From NCBI RefSeq assembly GCF_002277955.1, contig NZ_CP018477.1:930001-994000 (forward strand): a stretch of DNA of 64,000 bases. Reading direction: 5' to 3'. Under the pieces are notes generated by a model, which worked only from the letters and a program-made list of their open reading frames with translations, searched no databases and was not told where the DNA came from. The translations under genes and the position numbers were made by a program. This stretch comes from Thermogutta terrifontis (GTDB lineage Bacteria; Planctomycetota; Planctomycetia; Pirellulales; Thermoguttaceae). Positions 1-11,000 of this stretch are shown one piece after another (the stretch's first letter is position 1; the number at the start of each line of letters is the position of its first letter).

Positions 1-330
1 CGTCGGTGTGGAATCTCCCATTTCGGGAAAAGGACGCTGCGCGATCGCAAACGCCATTCCAACTTGCCTCATAGCAGAGGGAAAACGGGCAGGCACGTGA
101 AAATCCTCCAAAAACGCATCGAAGCCCAGGACGAACGTCCTACGTGCCAGCCAAACAGCACCGTTCGGTGTCGCGCCGGTCGACACCGTGTCGCACGGAT
201 CGACACCCTTCCGGGAAACTTCCCAAAGGTTCACAATGAAAAATGTGGCAACAGCGCGTTTGTAAACTCCGTCCTCGGGCAAGTGATCGCTAATCCGGCC
301 AGAAGGCCGTCGTCTTCCAGGAGCGAAACA
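1..330. other. Leader stretch without a convincing gene
   Basis: An open frame leads into the radical SAM gene from position 64, but its composition is unlike a protein N-terminus and no ribosome binding site precedes it. Short repeats of a GTCG/CGACACC type occur at about 172-212. I see no RNA gene or clear promoter. Confidence 0.4.
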
Positions 331-1257
331 GTGGTTCTCCACCAGACGGAACCGAATTACGTGAAACTCCACTCCAGTGGTGAACTAAAAAAGCGCGCGG
401 AAACGGCCATTGCTCGGCTGGCAGAATGCACTCTGTGCCCCCGGCAATGTGGAGCCGATCGGTCACACGATGAGCCGCGGGGCTCGTTTTGCGGCATTGG
501 TCGGTATGCCTGGGTCTCCAGTGCTTTCCCCCACCACGGCGAGGAACCCTGCCTTCGCGGTTGGAACGGTTCGGGGACGATCTTCTTCTCCGGGTGCAAT
601 CTCCGCTGTGTATTCTGTCAGAACAACGACATCAGTTGGTACCGCACGGGCTCCCCCTGCGATGCCCAGCGCTTGGCACGACTGATGATCCGTCTTCAGG
701 AGTTGGGGTGCCATAACATCAATTTCGTTACGCCCAGCCATGTGGTCGCGCAAATACTGGAGGCCCTTCCCATCGCCGTGGAAGAGGGGCTGCGAATTCC
801 CCTTGTTTACAACTCGGGCGGTTATGATTCGGTGGAAACACTGCACCTCCTCGACGGAGTGATCGATATTTATATGCCGGATATCAAGTTTACCGATCCC
901 GCGGTTGCGGAACGCTTCGCGCATGCCCCCGACTACTGGGAAGTTTGTCAGGCCGCCATTCGCGAAATGCATCGGCAGGTCGGAGATCTCATCCTCGATG
1001 AGCGCGGCCTTGCCGTGAGAGGACTTCTCGTCCGCCACCTGGTGATGCCCAACGGCCTTGCTGGTACCGAAAAAGCCATGCGATTCCTTGCCGAGGAAAT
1101 TTCACCGCACACCTATGTGAACATCATGGCACAGTATCGTCCGGAGGGCCGGGCGTGGGATTTTCCCGAAATTGCGCGGCGGTGCACTCCCCAGGAATAT
1201 CAAGAAGCCGTGGCGATCGCACGGCGGTTGGGCATCTACCGGCTGTGCCGCGACTGA
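331..1257 (+). CDS. PflX-like radical SAM protein
   Basis: Radical SAM iron-sulfur protein resembling the PflX/pyruvate formate-lyase activase-like group (COG1313 type), 308 residues, cytosolic. The [4Fe-4S]/SAM motif CNLRCVFC is visible with cysteines at residues 89, 93 and 96. A Cys cluster near the N-terminus (C33, C36, C40, C54) is typical of this group. The GTG at 331 is chosen because a GGAG at 320-323 sits seven bases upstream. The frame is open back to 64, but that extension has no ribosome binding site and looks non-coding. The substrate is unknown; members are often annotated as activases without proof. The next gene, bioD, is 111 bp downstream on the same strand and may or may not be co-transcribed. 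Confidence 0.85.
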   Translation: MVLHQTEPNYVKLHSSGELKKRAETAIARLAECTLCPRQCGADRSHDEPRGSFCGIGRYAWVSSAFPHHGEEPCLRGWNGSGTIFFSGCNLRCVFCQNNDISWYRTGSPCDAQRLARLMIRLQELGCHNINFVTPSHVVAQILEALPIAVEEGLRIPLVYNSGGYDSVETLHLLDGVIDIYMPDIKFTDPAVAERFAHAPDYWEVCQAAIREMHRQVGDLILDERGLAVRGLLVRHLVMPNGLAGTEKAMRFLAEEISPHTYVNIMAQYRPEGRAWDFPEIARRCTPQEYQEAVAIARRLGIYRLCRD

Positions 1258-1368
1258 TGGATGACAGTCGTTCCGCAGCAGAAAAATTCGGCCAATTGGT
1301 GAGCCTTTTTGGGGTGAGAATTTAGTAAACCTCTTCAACATTAGCGGTGGCGATCAGGAAGCATCTCG

Positions 1369-2094
1369 ATGTCCAGAAGGAAACCGTTGGGACTTTTCAT
1401 TACTGGGACCGACACAGGGGTGGGAAAAACCTACGTCGGGGCGCTCATTGCCCGAGAGCTCGTCCGAGCCGGGCTCCATGTGGGCGTTTACAAACCCGCG
1501 GCCAGCGGTTGTGTCCGGCAGAAAGGGGAGCTCATTTCGGAAGATGCGTTGACCCTGTGGGAAGCCGCTGGAAGACCGCTCTCGCTGGCGGAAGTGTGTC
1601 CTCAGCGTTTCGAGGCCCCGCTGGCCCCCCACCTTGCAGCGCGGCTGGAAGGAAAAGCCGTTGATCCCCGGCTTCTGCGTGAGGGCCTTCGCCCGTGGCA
1701 GCAGTGGGCGGACGTGGTACTCATCGAGGGTGCCGGCGGGCTGATGTCGCCCATCAGTGACGAAGATTATGTGGCCGATCTGGCTTATGAGTTTGGCTAT
1801 CCTCTGCTGGTGGTGAGTAAGAATGTTCTGGGAACGATCAATCACACACTCCTGACACTCATCGCTGCCACCACATTTCGCGAGGGGCTGGAAATCGCGG
1901 GGATTGTTCTCAACGAACCCCATCCTCGCGATCCCCAGGACATCAGCGTCGAGAGCAACCTCGCCGAGCTCGCCGCCCGCTGCGTACCGCCCGTCCTCGC
2001 CCAGCTGAAACATGGGGAAAACCGATTTGAGCCTGCGGTGGAGTGGAGCGCGATCGTGCAAAAGGCCCGGCCGAAAAAGTTGCCGGATTGGTAA
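1369..2094 (+). CDS. bioD: Dethiobiotin synthetase
   Basis: ATP-dependent dethiobiotin synthetase, 241 residues. It closes the ureido ring by carboxylating 7,8-diaminopelargonate, the penultimate step of biotin synthesis, in the cytosol. The P-loop GTDTGVGKT lies at residues 13-21, directly after the first beta strand as in BioD. The EGAGGLMSPI segment and a later VVSKNVLGTINHTLLT stretch are also family hallmarks. Length matches the family. The ATG at 1369 follows an AGGAAG box. No other biotin gene lies in the window, so bioD is isolated from bioA, bioF and bioB here. Confidence 0.93.
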   Translation: MSRRKPLGLFITGTDTGVGKTYVGALIARELVRAGLHVGVYKPAASGCVRQKGELISEDALTLWEAAGRPLSLAEVCPQRFEAPLAPHLAARLEGKAVDPRLLREGLRPWQQWADVVLIEGAGGLMSPISDEDYVADLAYEFGYPLLVVSKNVLGTINHTLLTLIAATTFREGLEIAGIVLNEPHPRDPQDISVESNLAELAARCVPPVLAQLKHGENRFEPAVEWSAIVQKARPKKLPDW

Positions 2095-2506
2095 AATCGT
2101 ACCCCGTGTGGCGGCGTTGACTGCTGATACGGTGTGAATACGGTGTCATCCGGCCAGGATGGTATAACTGCTCAGTGCGGGCACCGGTTTCTACTTACCT
2201 GTCCTGGTTCATCATGAAGACGATCCGTGAATTGCTACCGAAGTCGGGTCTGGCAAGCCTGGATGAGTTCCTCGGTGATTCGTCAATCGGCCTACCAAAA
2301 CCTAATTCACGTGACCACGTAGGGGCAATTCATGAATTGCCCTTACCGGAGTCGATCGGTTGACCGGCGTTTTTCCTGGGCGTATGACCGAGGTTTTGTG
2401 CTTCCAAAACCCAGATTCTCGGCCAATGCCTCCCCTGAAAGTGAGTGAGCTTCGGCATCAACGGGCTTTTGTGAAGGTCCAGTCGGGGTGACTAAAATAA
2501 AAGAGT
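2095..2506. other. Intergenic stretch holding a dispersed palindrome
   Basis: No supported gene. A 62-codon frame at 2175-2363 runs through the palindromic repeat at 2319-2346 and lacks protein character. Nothing else is recognisable. Confidence 0.5.
2319..2346. repeat. Dispersed palindromic repeat (copy 1)
   Basis: Two 13-base arms, GTAGGGGCAATTC and GAATTGCCCTTAC, flank a central AT, with one wobble mismatch. A second copy with the same architecture lies at 58238-58269. It resembles the REP-like palindromes with a TTCATGAA centre scattered through intergenic regions of some bacterial genomes. Confidence 0.7.
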
Positions 2507-3007
2507 ATGAGCACGGCAAGTACGATCACCCGGTATTACGGTCCGGCCTGGGAAGAAGATCCGCCGCTTCTCGAATGGGATGATTGGCCGGTTCGCGACC
2601 ACCCTGCGACGGCGGTCCTGCTGTTACTGACGTTGGCCTGTGCATCGGCCGGGGTTTTTTTCGTGACCGGGAGACTTTTCTGGACGGTCTTCGCGGACCT
2701 GTTTCTGGTCGCGTCGTTCGCCAGGGCGCTCCTTAAGGCAACATACCGCCTGGGACCGTACGGCGTGGAACGGATCGTCTTCGGCAGGCTGCAGCGGATT
2801 CCCTGGCGGGCCATCCGCGCTGTTCGCATCGTCGATCAGGGGGTGTTTCTCTTCGACACGCGGGAACCAACTCCGGTGGATGTCCTCCGCGCGGTTTTCG
2901 TGCCGTTCGGTCCCCACCGGGAGGGAGTGCTGGCGCGGCTGGAGTTTTATCTCGCCTCCCGCCGCGCAGTATCCGAAGCCGTCAGTCGTCGGCAGACACT
3001 GGCCTGA
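2507..3007 (+). CDS. Hypothetical membrane protein with two TM segments
   Basis: 166 residues, not recognised. After about 30 polar residues two hydrophobic segments follow (roughly residues 33-53 and 57-73). The rest is a soluble tail rich in Arg and aromatic residues, with alternating Val/Ile/Arg as in a small beta domain. This layout resembles PH-like bacterial membrane proteins, but no motif confirms it. The ATG at 2507 follows AAAGAGT. It stands alone between bioD and the convergent YTV-like gene. Confidence 0.65.
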   Translation: MSTASTITRYYGPAWEEDPPLLEWDDWPVRDHPATAVLLLLTLACASAGVFFVTGRLFWTVFADLFLVASFARALLKATYRLGPYGVERIVFGRLQRIPWRAIRAVRIVDQGVFLFDTREPTPVDVLRAVFVPFGPHREGVLARLEFYLASRRAVSEAVSRRQTLA

Positions 3008-3142
3008 AGAGAGCTTGTTGACTTGCCTCAGATCTGAGCCTGCGCACCTAGTTTGAATGGCAAGTTTCCCACTGCGAGGAGTGTTTCAACTTTCTCTTTC
3101 CGGTTACGCATCATGGGTGTAAACATAAGTCGAAGGGGCAAA

Positions 3143-3178
3143 CAAAAACCGGCCTGGGCATCAACGCCTCAGACCGGT
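3143..3178 (-). terminator. Rho-independent terminator of the YTV-like gene
   Basis: Read on the minus strand, an ACCGGTCTGAGGC arm pairs with a GCCCAGGCCGGT arm, with wobbles, and is followed by TTTTTGTTT. It lies about 115 bp past the stop of the minus-strand Cys-rich gene. Confidence 0.65.
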
Positions 3179-3292
3179 CAATTGATTCGATTACAGCCCT
3201 GACGGAACAATTCCGAGTTGGTTACCCACCCGAACTGGCCGGAAGGAGCAAGTGCTCCTCAGTTTATGATCGCCAGCGCATGCTGTTTTCGA

Positions 3293-4276
3293 TCAGGGAT
3301 CACAACAGGCGACCGCACGACGGGCCAGCAGTCGATGGTGCACATGGCATGGCCGAACCGGAACGTTGACCACGGTGGGCACCAGCTTGCACACCTTCAC
3401 CGGGACTTCCTTTTCCACGACCTGCGGCACGAGCACCGTGCATTTCTTGACGACCGGTTCGCAGACTTTCTTCCAGGTCGTGACGCAGACCGGCTTCGTC
3501 ACCGTGTGGGGAACGCACTCGTAATAGCAAACCTTTTTGGTGTACTCATAGCGTTCCCATTCGCACCATTTGCGGATCCCCTGCCGCTTTTGAGGCTCCC
3601 AGACACACTTGGTGATTTCGCAGGGTTCCTCAACAATTTGGGGCTTCCACACTTTGACTGTGATTTCCTTCACCACCGGATTGGGCACCCAAACTTTGCA
3701 CACGCAGACGGGCTTGGGCGGGCAGCAGGCGCCGTCGCTGGGCGGATCAACGATCACCCGTCGATGGCAATGCCGGCAGATTCCGCGTACCGGCTCACAC
3801 GGTCGCTCTTCCCAGTGGCCTTCATCCACGCAAATCTTCCGGGGTTCCTCAACCTGCACCCACTTGCAGACCTTGCGCGTCCCGGGCTCCTTTACGATTT
3901 TGGGTACGTAAACCGTGTATTCATACGGTTCACTCTTCCACACCGGGCGATAGCCCACGCACTTGATTTCCTTTACCCGGGGCTCGAGTTTCCACTCGGT
4001 GAAGGTCTTCTCAATGACCTGCGTTTCCTTCACCCAGTTCACCCGATAGGTCGTGTACTCGCGTTGCTGGGGGACATACTCGACACAGCGGACCTTGCGC
4101 ATTTCCGTGACCCACTGCCGGGTGAGCACCGTCTTCTGAACGCAGGTCACCTCCGGTGCGCACGCCGGCTGACAGGCCGGCTGACAGGCCGACTCGCTGG
4201 CCGACTGGGCCCAAACCGCCAGTGGCACAAGGAGAAATCCCAGCGCCAACAACCCTCCAACGGCTTTCCTGACCAT
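3293..4276 (-). CDS. Cys-rich secreted YTV-like cell-wall protein
   Basis: 327 residues with a signal peptide (VRKAVGGLLALGFLLVPLAVWAQS). About 30 cysteines follow in short imperfect repeats of alternating Val/Lys/Tyr/Trp, including YTV triplets (EYTVYVPKIV) and many VCK, CVW and EPC units. This matches the YTV repeat proteins described from the proteinaceous wall of Rhodopirellula, where cysteine cross-linking is thought to harden the wall. Start choice: an upstream in-frame ATG exists at 4291, but the codons between it and the ATG at 4276 spell the GGAGGAGGGAG ribosome binding site, so 4276 is the true start. An ACQPACQPAC stretch follows the signal peptide. It is a single-gene unit with its own terminator. 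Confidence 0.8.
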   Translation of the reverse strand: MVRKAVGGLLALGFLLVPLAVWAQSASESACQPACQPACAPEVTCVQKTVLTRQWVTEMRKVRCVEYVPQQREYTTYRVNWVKETQVIEKTFTEWKLEPRVKEIKCVGYRPVWKSEPYEYTVYVPKIVKEPGTRKVCKWVQVEEPRKICVDEGHWEERPCEPVRGICRHCHRRVIVDPPSDGACCPPKPVCVCKVWVPNPVVKEITVKVWKPQIVEEPCEITKCVWEPQKRQGIRKWCEWERYEYTKKVCYYECVPHTVTKPVCVTTWKKVCEPVVKKCTVLVPQVVEKEVPVKVCKLVPTVVNVPVRPCHVHHRLLARRAVACCDP

Positions 4277-4822
4277 AACTCCCTCCTCCATTTCATAGAG
4301 ACAGCGGGAACCATCCTCGACCGGTCGGGAACAACTCCCAGCGCGGACCGGTTATACCTTGCCATCACTTTCGGGACTTGTAGGTGCTGACCCCCCTCCC
4401 GGAAATCCCATGAGATTAAGAACCAAGATGCGGTCCTTTCGCGATCGACCGCTTACTATCCCCCACTCGCAGAACCCGCAAATTCGTTGCAGGCATTAAA
4501 GACTTCCTCGTTTTTCCAGCTTGATAGTACGACCTTGCCATTTGTCCGTCAAGTACCCACCCGATGATTTCCATGATTTTTCCATCATCATTGCTCAAAA
4601 TACACCGGGGCGGTTCCATCACCCCAAAAAACCCCACGTGCCGTGCGCCTGCTGTAACCACGCTGATCAGAAGGAAACCGGTCCAACCGCTTCAGCTTTC
4701 CGATTAGAAAGGGCGTGCGGAGAATTCGCCGTGAACACCCGACGTACCTCGTGTCAATAACCCAAGTGGTGGGGTCACCCCATCCAGCATTTCCACTATA
4801 ACCGGCACAATCCGGAAAATCG

Positions 4823-4851
4823 TTGACAAACGAACTCGGGGTGACTATAAA
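4823..4851 (+). promoter_or_regulatory. Consensus sigma-70 promoter of the giant surface gene
   Basis: TTGACA at 4823-4828, a 17-base spacer, then TATAAA at 4846-4851. This is nearly perfect and points at the gene starting at 5040. The predicted 5' UTR is about 180 nt. The remaining DNA between 4277 and 4822 holds no recognisable gene. Confidence 0.75.
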
Positions 4852-5039
4852 TCTATCCAGCTTAGCCAATCGGGCAAATTTGGCGATTTTGACACGTGGC
4901 CAGCACAAGCAGGGAGCAAGCGCGTTCTGTTGTTTGAATCTCTTCCGTCATCGAACGAACCGCGCATTTGTGAGTGTGCCGAAACACCGCGGTTGAGTTT
5001 CGTGTCGGCCGTACCGGGTATTACAGAGGAGTGACAGCT

Positions 5040-8000
5040 ATGCGACTTGGCAACATCTTCCGCAATCGAACAGTTCGTTCCGCTCGGAAACCCGGCCGTC
5101 CCGTTCGCGGCAAGGCACGTTCGGCCCGGCGGCAACTCGTTTTGGAATCTTTGGAGCAACGCCATCTTCTCAGCGTGGTCACCATCACCGCGGATGATCT
5201 CGGAGGCAACGGAAGCAACAACTCCCTGGCCGACGAGTTTCGGTTGCTCCGCAACGGCACCGACCTTGAAGTGTACATCAATGGAAACCTGTCCAGCACA
5301 ACTCCCCTGGCAGGCCTCACCGGGATCAACGTGCTGGGCTCCTCCGACTCCGACACGTTGATCATCGATCTGGCCGGCGGAACGTTCGCCGTGCCCATCT
5401 ATTTTGATGGAGAAGCCCTCGGCTCAAGCCTTGTGGATTTGGACCAGCTTGTGCTGGTAGGCAATCCCGGCAGCCCAATCGGTCGAATGAGTTACTTTGC
5501 CGGAGCCCTTTTCGGAGGCGGTGCTGATGATGGTCAGATCGTCATCGACCCGGACGACAATGCGGGCCCGGGTGCCGGTTATCCCGGCCACCCAGGAGCG
5601 TGGAACGGCGACGAGATGTTCATCACGTTCCAGAATCTGTCTCCTGTTATCGACACGGTTTCTGCGGCACAGCTCGATATCTTCGCCACCAATGCCTCGG
5701 AGATCATTTCGATTGTCGATGGTCCCGTCGTCGGCACCGATCAAACGATTACAGTCCGCTCGGATAGCGGCACGTTCGAGGCGTACAGCTTCGCCAATAA
5801 AACGCGGGTGACGGTTAACAGCCTCGACGGCAGCGACGTTTTCAACCTGAATTACCACGTGGCCGTGCCAGGGCTCCAGTTCCTCGACATGTATGGCAAT
5901 GAATTCACGGGAGGTACCCTGGAATCGGACGACGCCAAGGGAGAGACGTTCAATATTCTGGCTACCGGTCCCGGCCCCCAGAGCAACCGAATGTACGGCC
6001 AGAATGGATCGGAACTTTACACGAACGCGGCCACCAAGTACCTGGACGCCATTCAGAGTAACGTGCAGATGCATGGGCAGGCCGGGCTGTCTGTGATTGA
6101 TCTCTCCGACATCAACGACCCAACCGGCGACAATATTCAGTTCTTCGGTGATCGGATCATCGGAGCATCGCCGGGCACCATTGAGCTTTATTTTGCGACC
6201 ATCGAAGACATCCGCTTCGAGGCCACTTCGGGCGACGACGTCATCACCATTCTGTCCACCTTCGCTCCGTTCCAGTATCGCATTTCGGGCGGTCCTGGCT
6301 CTGATGTATTTCGGGTGGGATCTTACGGTCCGCCAACGGCTCTCAACTGGGCACCGTTTGGAACGGGGGTGAATACCATCGGTCAAATCAAAGGTCCGCT
6401 CACGATCATTCCCGGCCCGGCGAGTGATACAGGGGTGGATTCGCTCTACGTGGATGATTCCGGAGGATTGCTGGGCTATACGACTGCTCAGATCAATGAT
6501 GCGGCGGGCGGGAATGTCCTCTCGCGAACGACCACGCTGCTCAACTTTGATGCAGCCGCCCCCATCCGATATGAATACACTCCCGGCGGATCGACGCTGG
6601 AAAATCTGTACCTTCACACATCTCAATCCGCCGACACGCTCACCGTCAACGCCACGACGGCGGACCACACGGAGATCAATCTGGGGCCCGGCAACGACGC
6701 ATCCACGCTGATCATTAATGGTGACAGCCTCGGCGGGGATAACGTCTTTCTGGGTGGCACGGGAACAGATCGATTCGTCCTCAATATTACTTCCGACCTT
6801 GGTAGCTCAGCGGTCATACCGCTGACCGGCCTGCGTATCGAAGGAAATGACCCGGCCGGAAACAGCTCGCTTCGCGATGTGCTGGAAATCGTCGATATCG
6901 GTGGAGGTGCGAGGAATATTGACTTCGCTTACCAGGCGGGTGGGGGCTTGCTTGTTTCCGGTTTCGCTGTTCCCGTCGATGTCAGAACCATGGAGACCGT
7001 CATCTATGCTGGTGACGGTTGGAGCGACGACTCCATCTCCGTGACGGGAACCAGCGGCGATGATGCCGTCACTGTGGCTCCCACTGGCTTGGATTCAGCG
7101 CTGGTCTTCTTTGGCGGCGACCCATGGGATGGCCCCAGTGAAGGTGATTTCTTCGATCAATTCCCGGGGTTGGCAGGAGGGGGAACCGGTCCTGACCTGG
7201 TGATCTCCGGTGCTGCAAATCTCACGGTGGAAACCGCTGGTGGCGGTGGAGACCGACTCTATGTCTATGCTCCCAGCGAGGATGATCTGGTTGATCCCGC
7301 CACAACCATTGACCCCTTCGGATTTGGAACCGGGGTGATCGTACCGGGACTCGGCAGCGGAAATGCTTACGATTGGATTTCTGTGTCGGACAGCGGGGTT
7401 ACCATTTACAACAGCGCGACGGGCGCTCTCCTGCCCATCTCCATCGTTGGGGGATCGCTGATCCAAACCGATCCCAACGCTTTTGGTCTCATCGTCAACG
7501 CCGGTTTTGAAGCCATTCCTCAGCCGTGGGGAACGGCCGACGAGATCAGTGTTGATCCCTCCGCGAATTTTGCGATCCTCATTAACGGTGGCGATCCGAT
7601 TCCAGCATTCGCTCCTGCTGGGGATTCGCTCAATCTGTTCTTCTCAGGTCCCATCGACATCTGGGCAGACAAGAGCACGCCAACCCAGGTCTGGATTGGC
7701 ACATCTGGTTCCAAGGGCGTGGCGTTCAGTTCGATTGAGAATCTGATGCTTTCATCCGCTACCGGGATTCTCAATCTGTATGGCGATGCGAACGACCCGG
7801 CGATTGATCAGAACGATGTGTTCGACATCGTCGGCACCGGGTACCAGTCACTCACTGTTTCCATCAACGGCAGCGCGCCCATCCATCTCACCAATGTGAC
7901 CCAGCTCAATGTCTTTGGGGATGACGCGTTGGGAACTCCCAGCGTTGGTCCCAACGACGTGGACACGCTCAACGTCACGCCCTACGCGGACAACACCCCA

Positions 8001-11000
8001 CAGGGCTGGGGGGTGCAGATTTTCTTCGATGAAGGGAACCCTGATGGAGATGCGAGCCCCGCTCCTGATCCCATCGTCTACAACGCGCTTCCCGGTATTT
8101 CGGAAAACATCGCCATTGTCCCCACCGGCCCGGGCACCGGACAGCTCCGGGTAACGAACGCAGCCGACGGTTCGCTAATCAGTGTTATCAACTTTGTCGG
8201 TAACACCGGTTTCATTATTAACGGCAACGATGGTTCCGCGGGCGACACGGATTCTCTGACGCTGGCCGGTACGACCGGCGACGATACGTTCATTGTGGTG
8301 GACGACCAGAACGTTAACGTCGTCGGCCTCTATTCGGTGCAGTTCACCAATTTCGCGGTCATCCGATTGGAAGGTGGAGATGGTTACGACGAATTCCACG
8401 TCAATCCCTCCGCGCTCCAGGTGGTTGTCGACGGCGGCACTCCCGATGGAGCCATCCAGTCGGATGGGGATGTCATCTACGTCTGGCCGGGACTTGCGCC
8501 TTTCCATCTCATTTTGGGTCCAGACGGCGATAATGGGACCCTCCAGGTAACCGGAGCCGGGGCAATCACTTTCGATCGGATTGAAGGTCTCGGAATTCAG
8601 GGCGTCCTTTATACTTTGCCTGATCTCAAGGAGCCCAACGACTCGTTGGCAAATGCCACGATCTTGGGTTCCATTCCGCACCTGACGATTCAGGACCTCA
8701 CCATCCACAGCGAACAGTTGGGTACGACCAATGATGACTATTTCCAGGTGACGGCCCGGGATAGCGGCGGCCTCATTGTGAATGTCGTCTTCAGCGGCGA
8801 CAACATCATCGGCAACCAATTAGGAGGTCAGCTTTCTGCGGAACTGCTGGATGGTCTCGGAAATGTCATCGCGACGGGGACTATGACGCCGACAGGCGTG
8901 CGGATTGCCGCACCAGTTGTATCCCAGCAGCGTTACTACATCCGCGTTTTCAGCACGGATGGCGACCCCAACACCTACACTTTGGAGGTGGAGAATTTCG
9001 CTGCTCCCACGCCGACGGCGGTGGTCATGCATCCCGCCTACGATAGCGGTCGCAGCGGCTCCGATTCCATCACGAACATGGACAATCCTGTGGTGCTCAT
9101 CCAGGCGTGGCTCTCCGATCTGGCAGCCAAGGGAATTCCCGTTCTTACGGCAGTTCAGGCCGCCGCGGGACTACCCGGTTTGGCCGTTGAAGTGTTCGTC
9201 AACGGCGTAAGCGCGGGCTACGCTGATCCGTTCGGTCCCAGCAATAATGTCTTCGCTTTCGCTCTGCCGAGTGGATTGTTGTCCGCAGGTTTGGCTGGGG
9301 GATATCCGGGAGATCCGACGGCGTTCGGGTGGCTGAACTTCATCAGTGCCGCCGTGCGCGTCATCGACGCCCAAACCCTCCCGGCGTCGGCAACGCGAGA
9401 ACTGGGGACGCCTCTGGCACTCACCTACGATCCGAATACTCCGGGGCTGGGATCCGTGACCTTCGCGCTGGCGGCTTCCAGCGATAGTGGAGTCGTTGGC
9501 GATAACATCACCAATCTCAGCCAACTGACGTTCCAGGGAAAGGCCGAAATCAACGCCATCGTCCGCATCTATGCCAACGGCAGTGATCTTGTTGGCGTGG
9601 CGGTTACGGGATCTGATCAGAGCGATGGAATCCTTGGCAATGGTCTGGGTGTGTATTCTGTGACAACCGCGCCACTTGCTCCTGGCGTGTACACGATGTA
9701 TCTGAGCCTGGAGGATGTGGCCGGTAACGTTACGGATGTACTGCAGGGACCGCAATTGGTTGTCACGATCGACAATGTGCCGCCGCAGCGGCCAACCATC
9801 GATCTGCAGGACGCGGACGACACCGGCTGGTCCGACCTGGATAACGTGACAATCGGCGATCCCACTCAGGGACCTGGCATCGTGGATGTCCGCATCACGG
9901 GAGAGCCGGGCACGTCAGCCGTTATCAAGGACGGTGAAGTCGTCATTGATTCCTTCACGCTGGTAGGGCCTGTTACCATTCGCACTCTTACTCTGGCTGA
10001 GGGACCCCATCCACTCACTGCGGAAGTGACGGATGTCGCGGGTAATCGCACGCAGTCTGAGCAACTCCTCGTGTTGATCGATTACACGGCCCCTGGGCCA
10101 ACCAGTATCAGTCTGGCACCGTATAGTGATTCGGGAACACCCGGCGACGGGATCACCAATGTATCGGCCCCCGCGTTCACCGGCCTCGCCGAAGCCAATG
10201 CCAGGGTCAGACTGTACGTTGATGATGGCTCCGGCCCGGTCTTGGCTGGCTGGACGATCGTGCAATCCGACGAGAGTGACGGCGATCCCACGAACGGCCT
10301 GGGGATTTGGGAGATCACGGTGGAACCCCTCGCCGATGGCGAATACACCGTTTGGGCTGAAGTCGAAGATCAGGCTGGCAACATCAGCATCGCTTCAGAT
10401 CCCGTCAGTTTCACGATTGACACGAGGGCACCGCAGCGGCCAACCATCGATCTGCAGGACGCGGACGACACCGGCTGGTCCGACCTGGATAATGTGACCA
10501 TCGGCGATCCCACCCAGTTGCCCAGCATGGGCATCGTCGATGTCCGCGTGTCGGCAGACTTGGGTAACACCTTCGTCATCAAGGATGGGAACACCGTCAT
10601 TGCCGGTCCGCTGGTATTTGACGCGACATTCGACCTGGGCAGCGACGGAATCCTGGATGGGTTCGGACTGGTTACGATCGACTTCAATTTTGTGGAATCG
10701 AACTTCGGCATCCTGGCCGAGGGTCCTCACCCATTGACCGTCGAGGCCATGGATGGGGCGGGCAATGTCGCGCAATCTGAAGAGTTGCTCATCACCCTGG
10801 ACTATACACCACCGGCCGCCAGCACGCCGGTTCTGGCGAGCTATGCCGACACAGGCATACCGGGGGACAACGTGACGGCGATCTCTTCGCCCGCCTTCAC
10901 CGGCCGTGCCGAAGCCAATGCCCGCGTGCGGCTCTACGTGGACAATGGCAGCGGTCCCGTTCTGGCAGGACAAACCTACGTCCACAGTGACGAGAGCGAC

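Noticed and set aside
64-330. N-terminal extension of the radical SAM gene
   Set aside because: No ribosome site and no protein character; the GTG at 331 has a well-placed GGAG.
2175-2363. 62-codon open frame
   Set aside because: Runs across the dispersed palindrome and has no ribosome site.
3218-4390. 390-codon frame opposite the YTV-like gene
   Set aside because: Antisense shadow of a Cys-rich gene; the minus-strand gene has signal peptide, SD and terminator.
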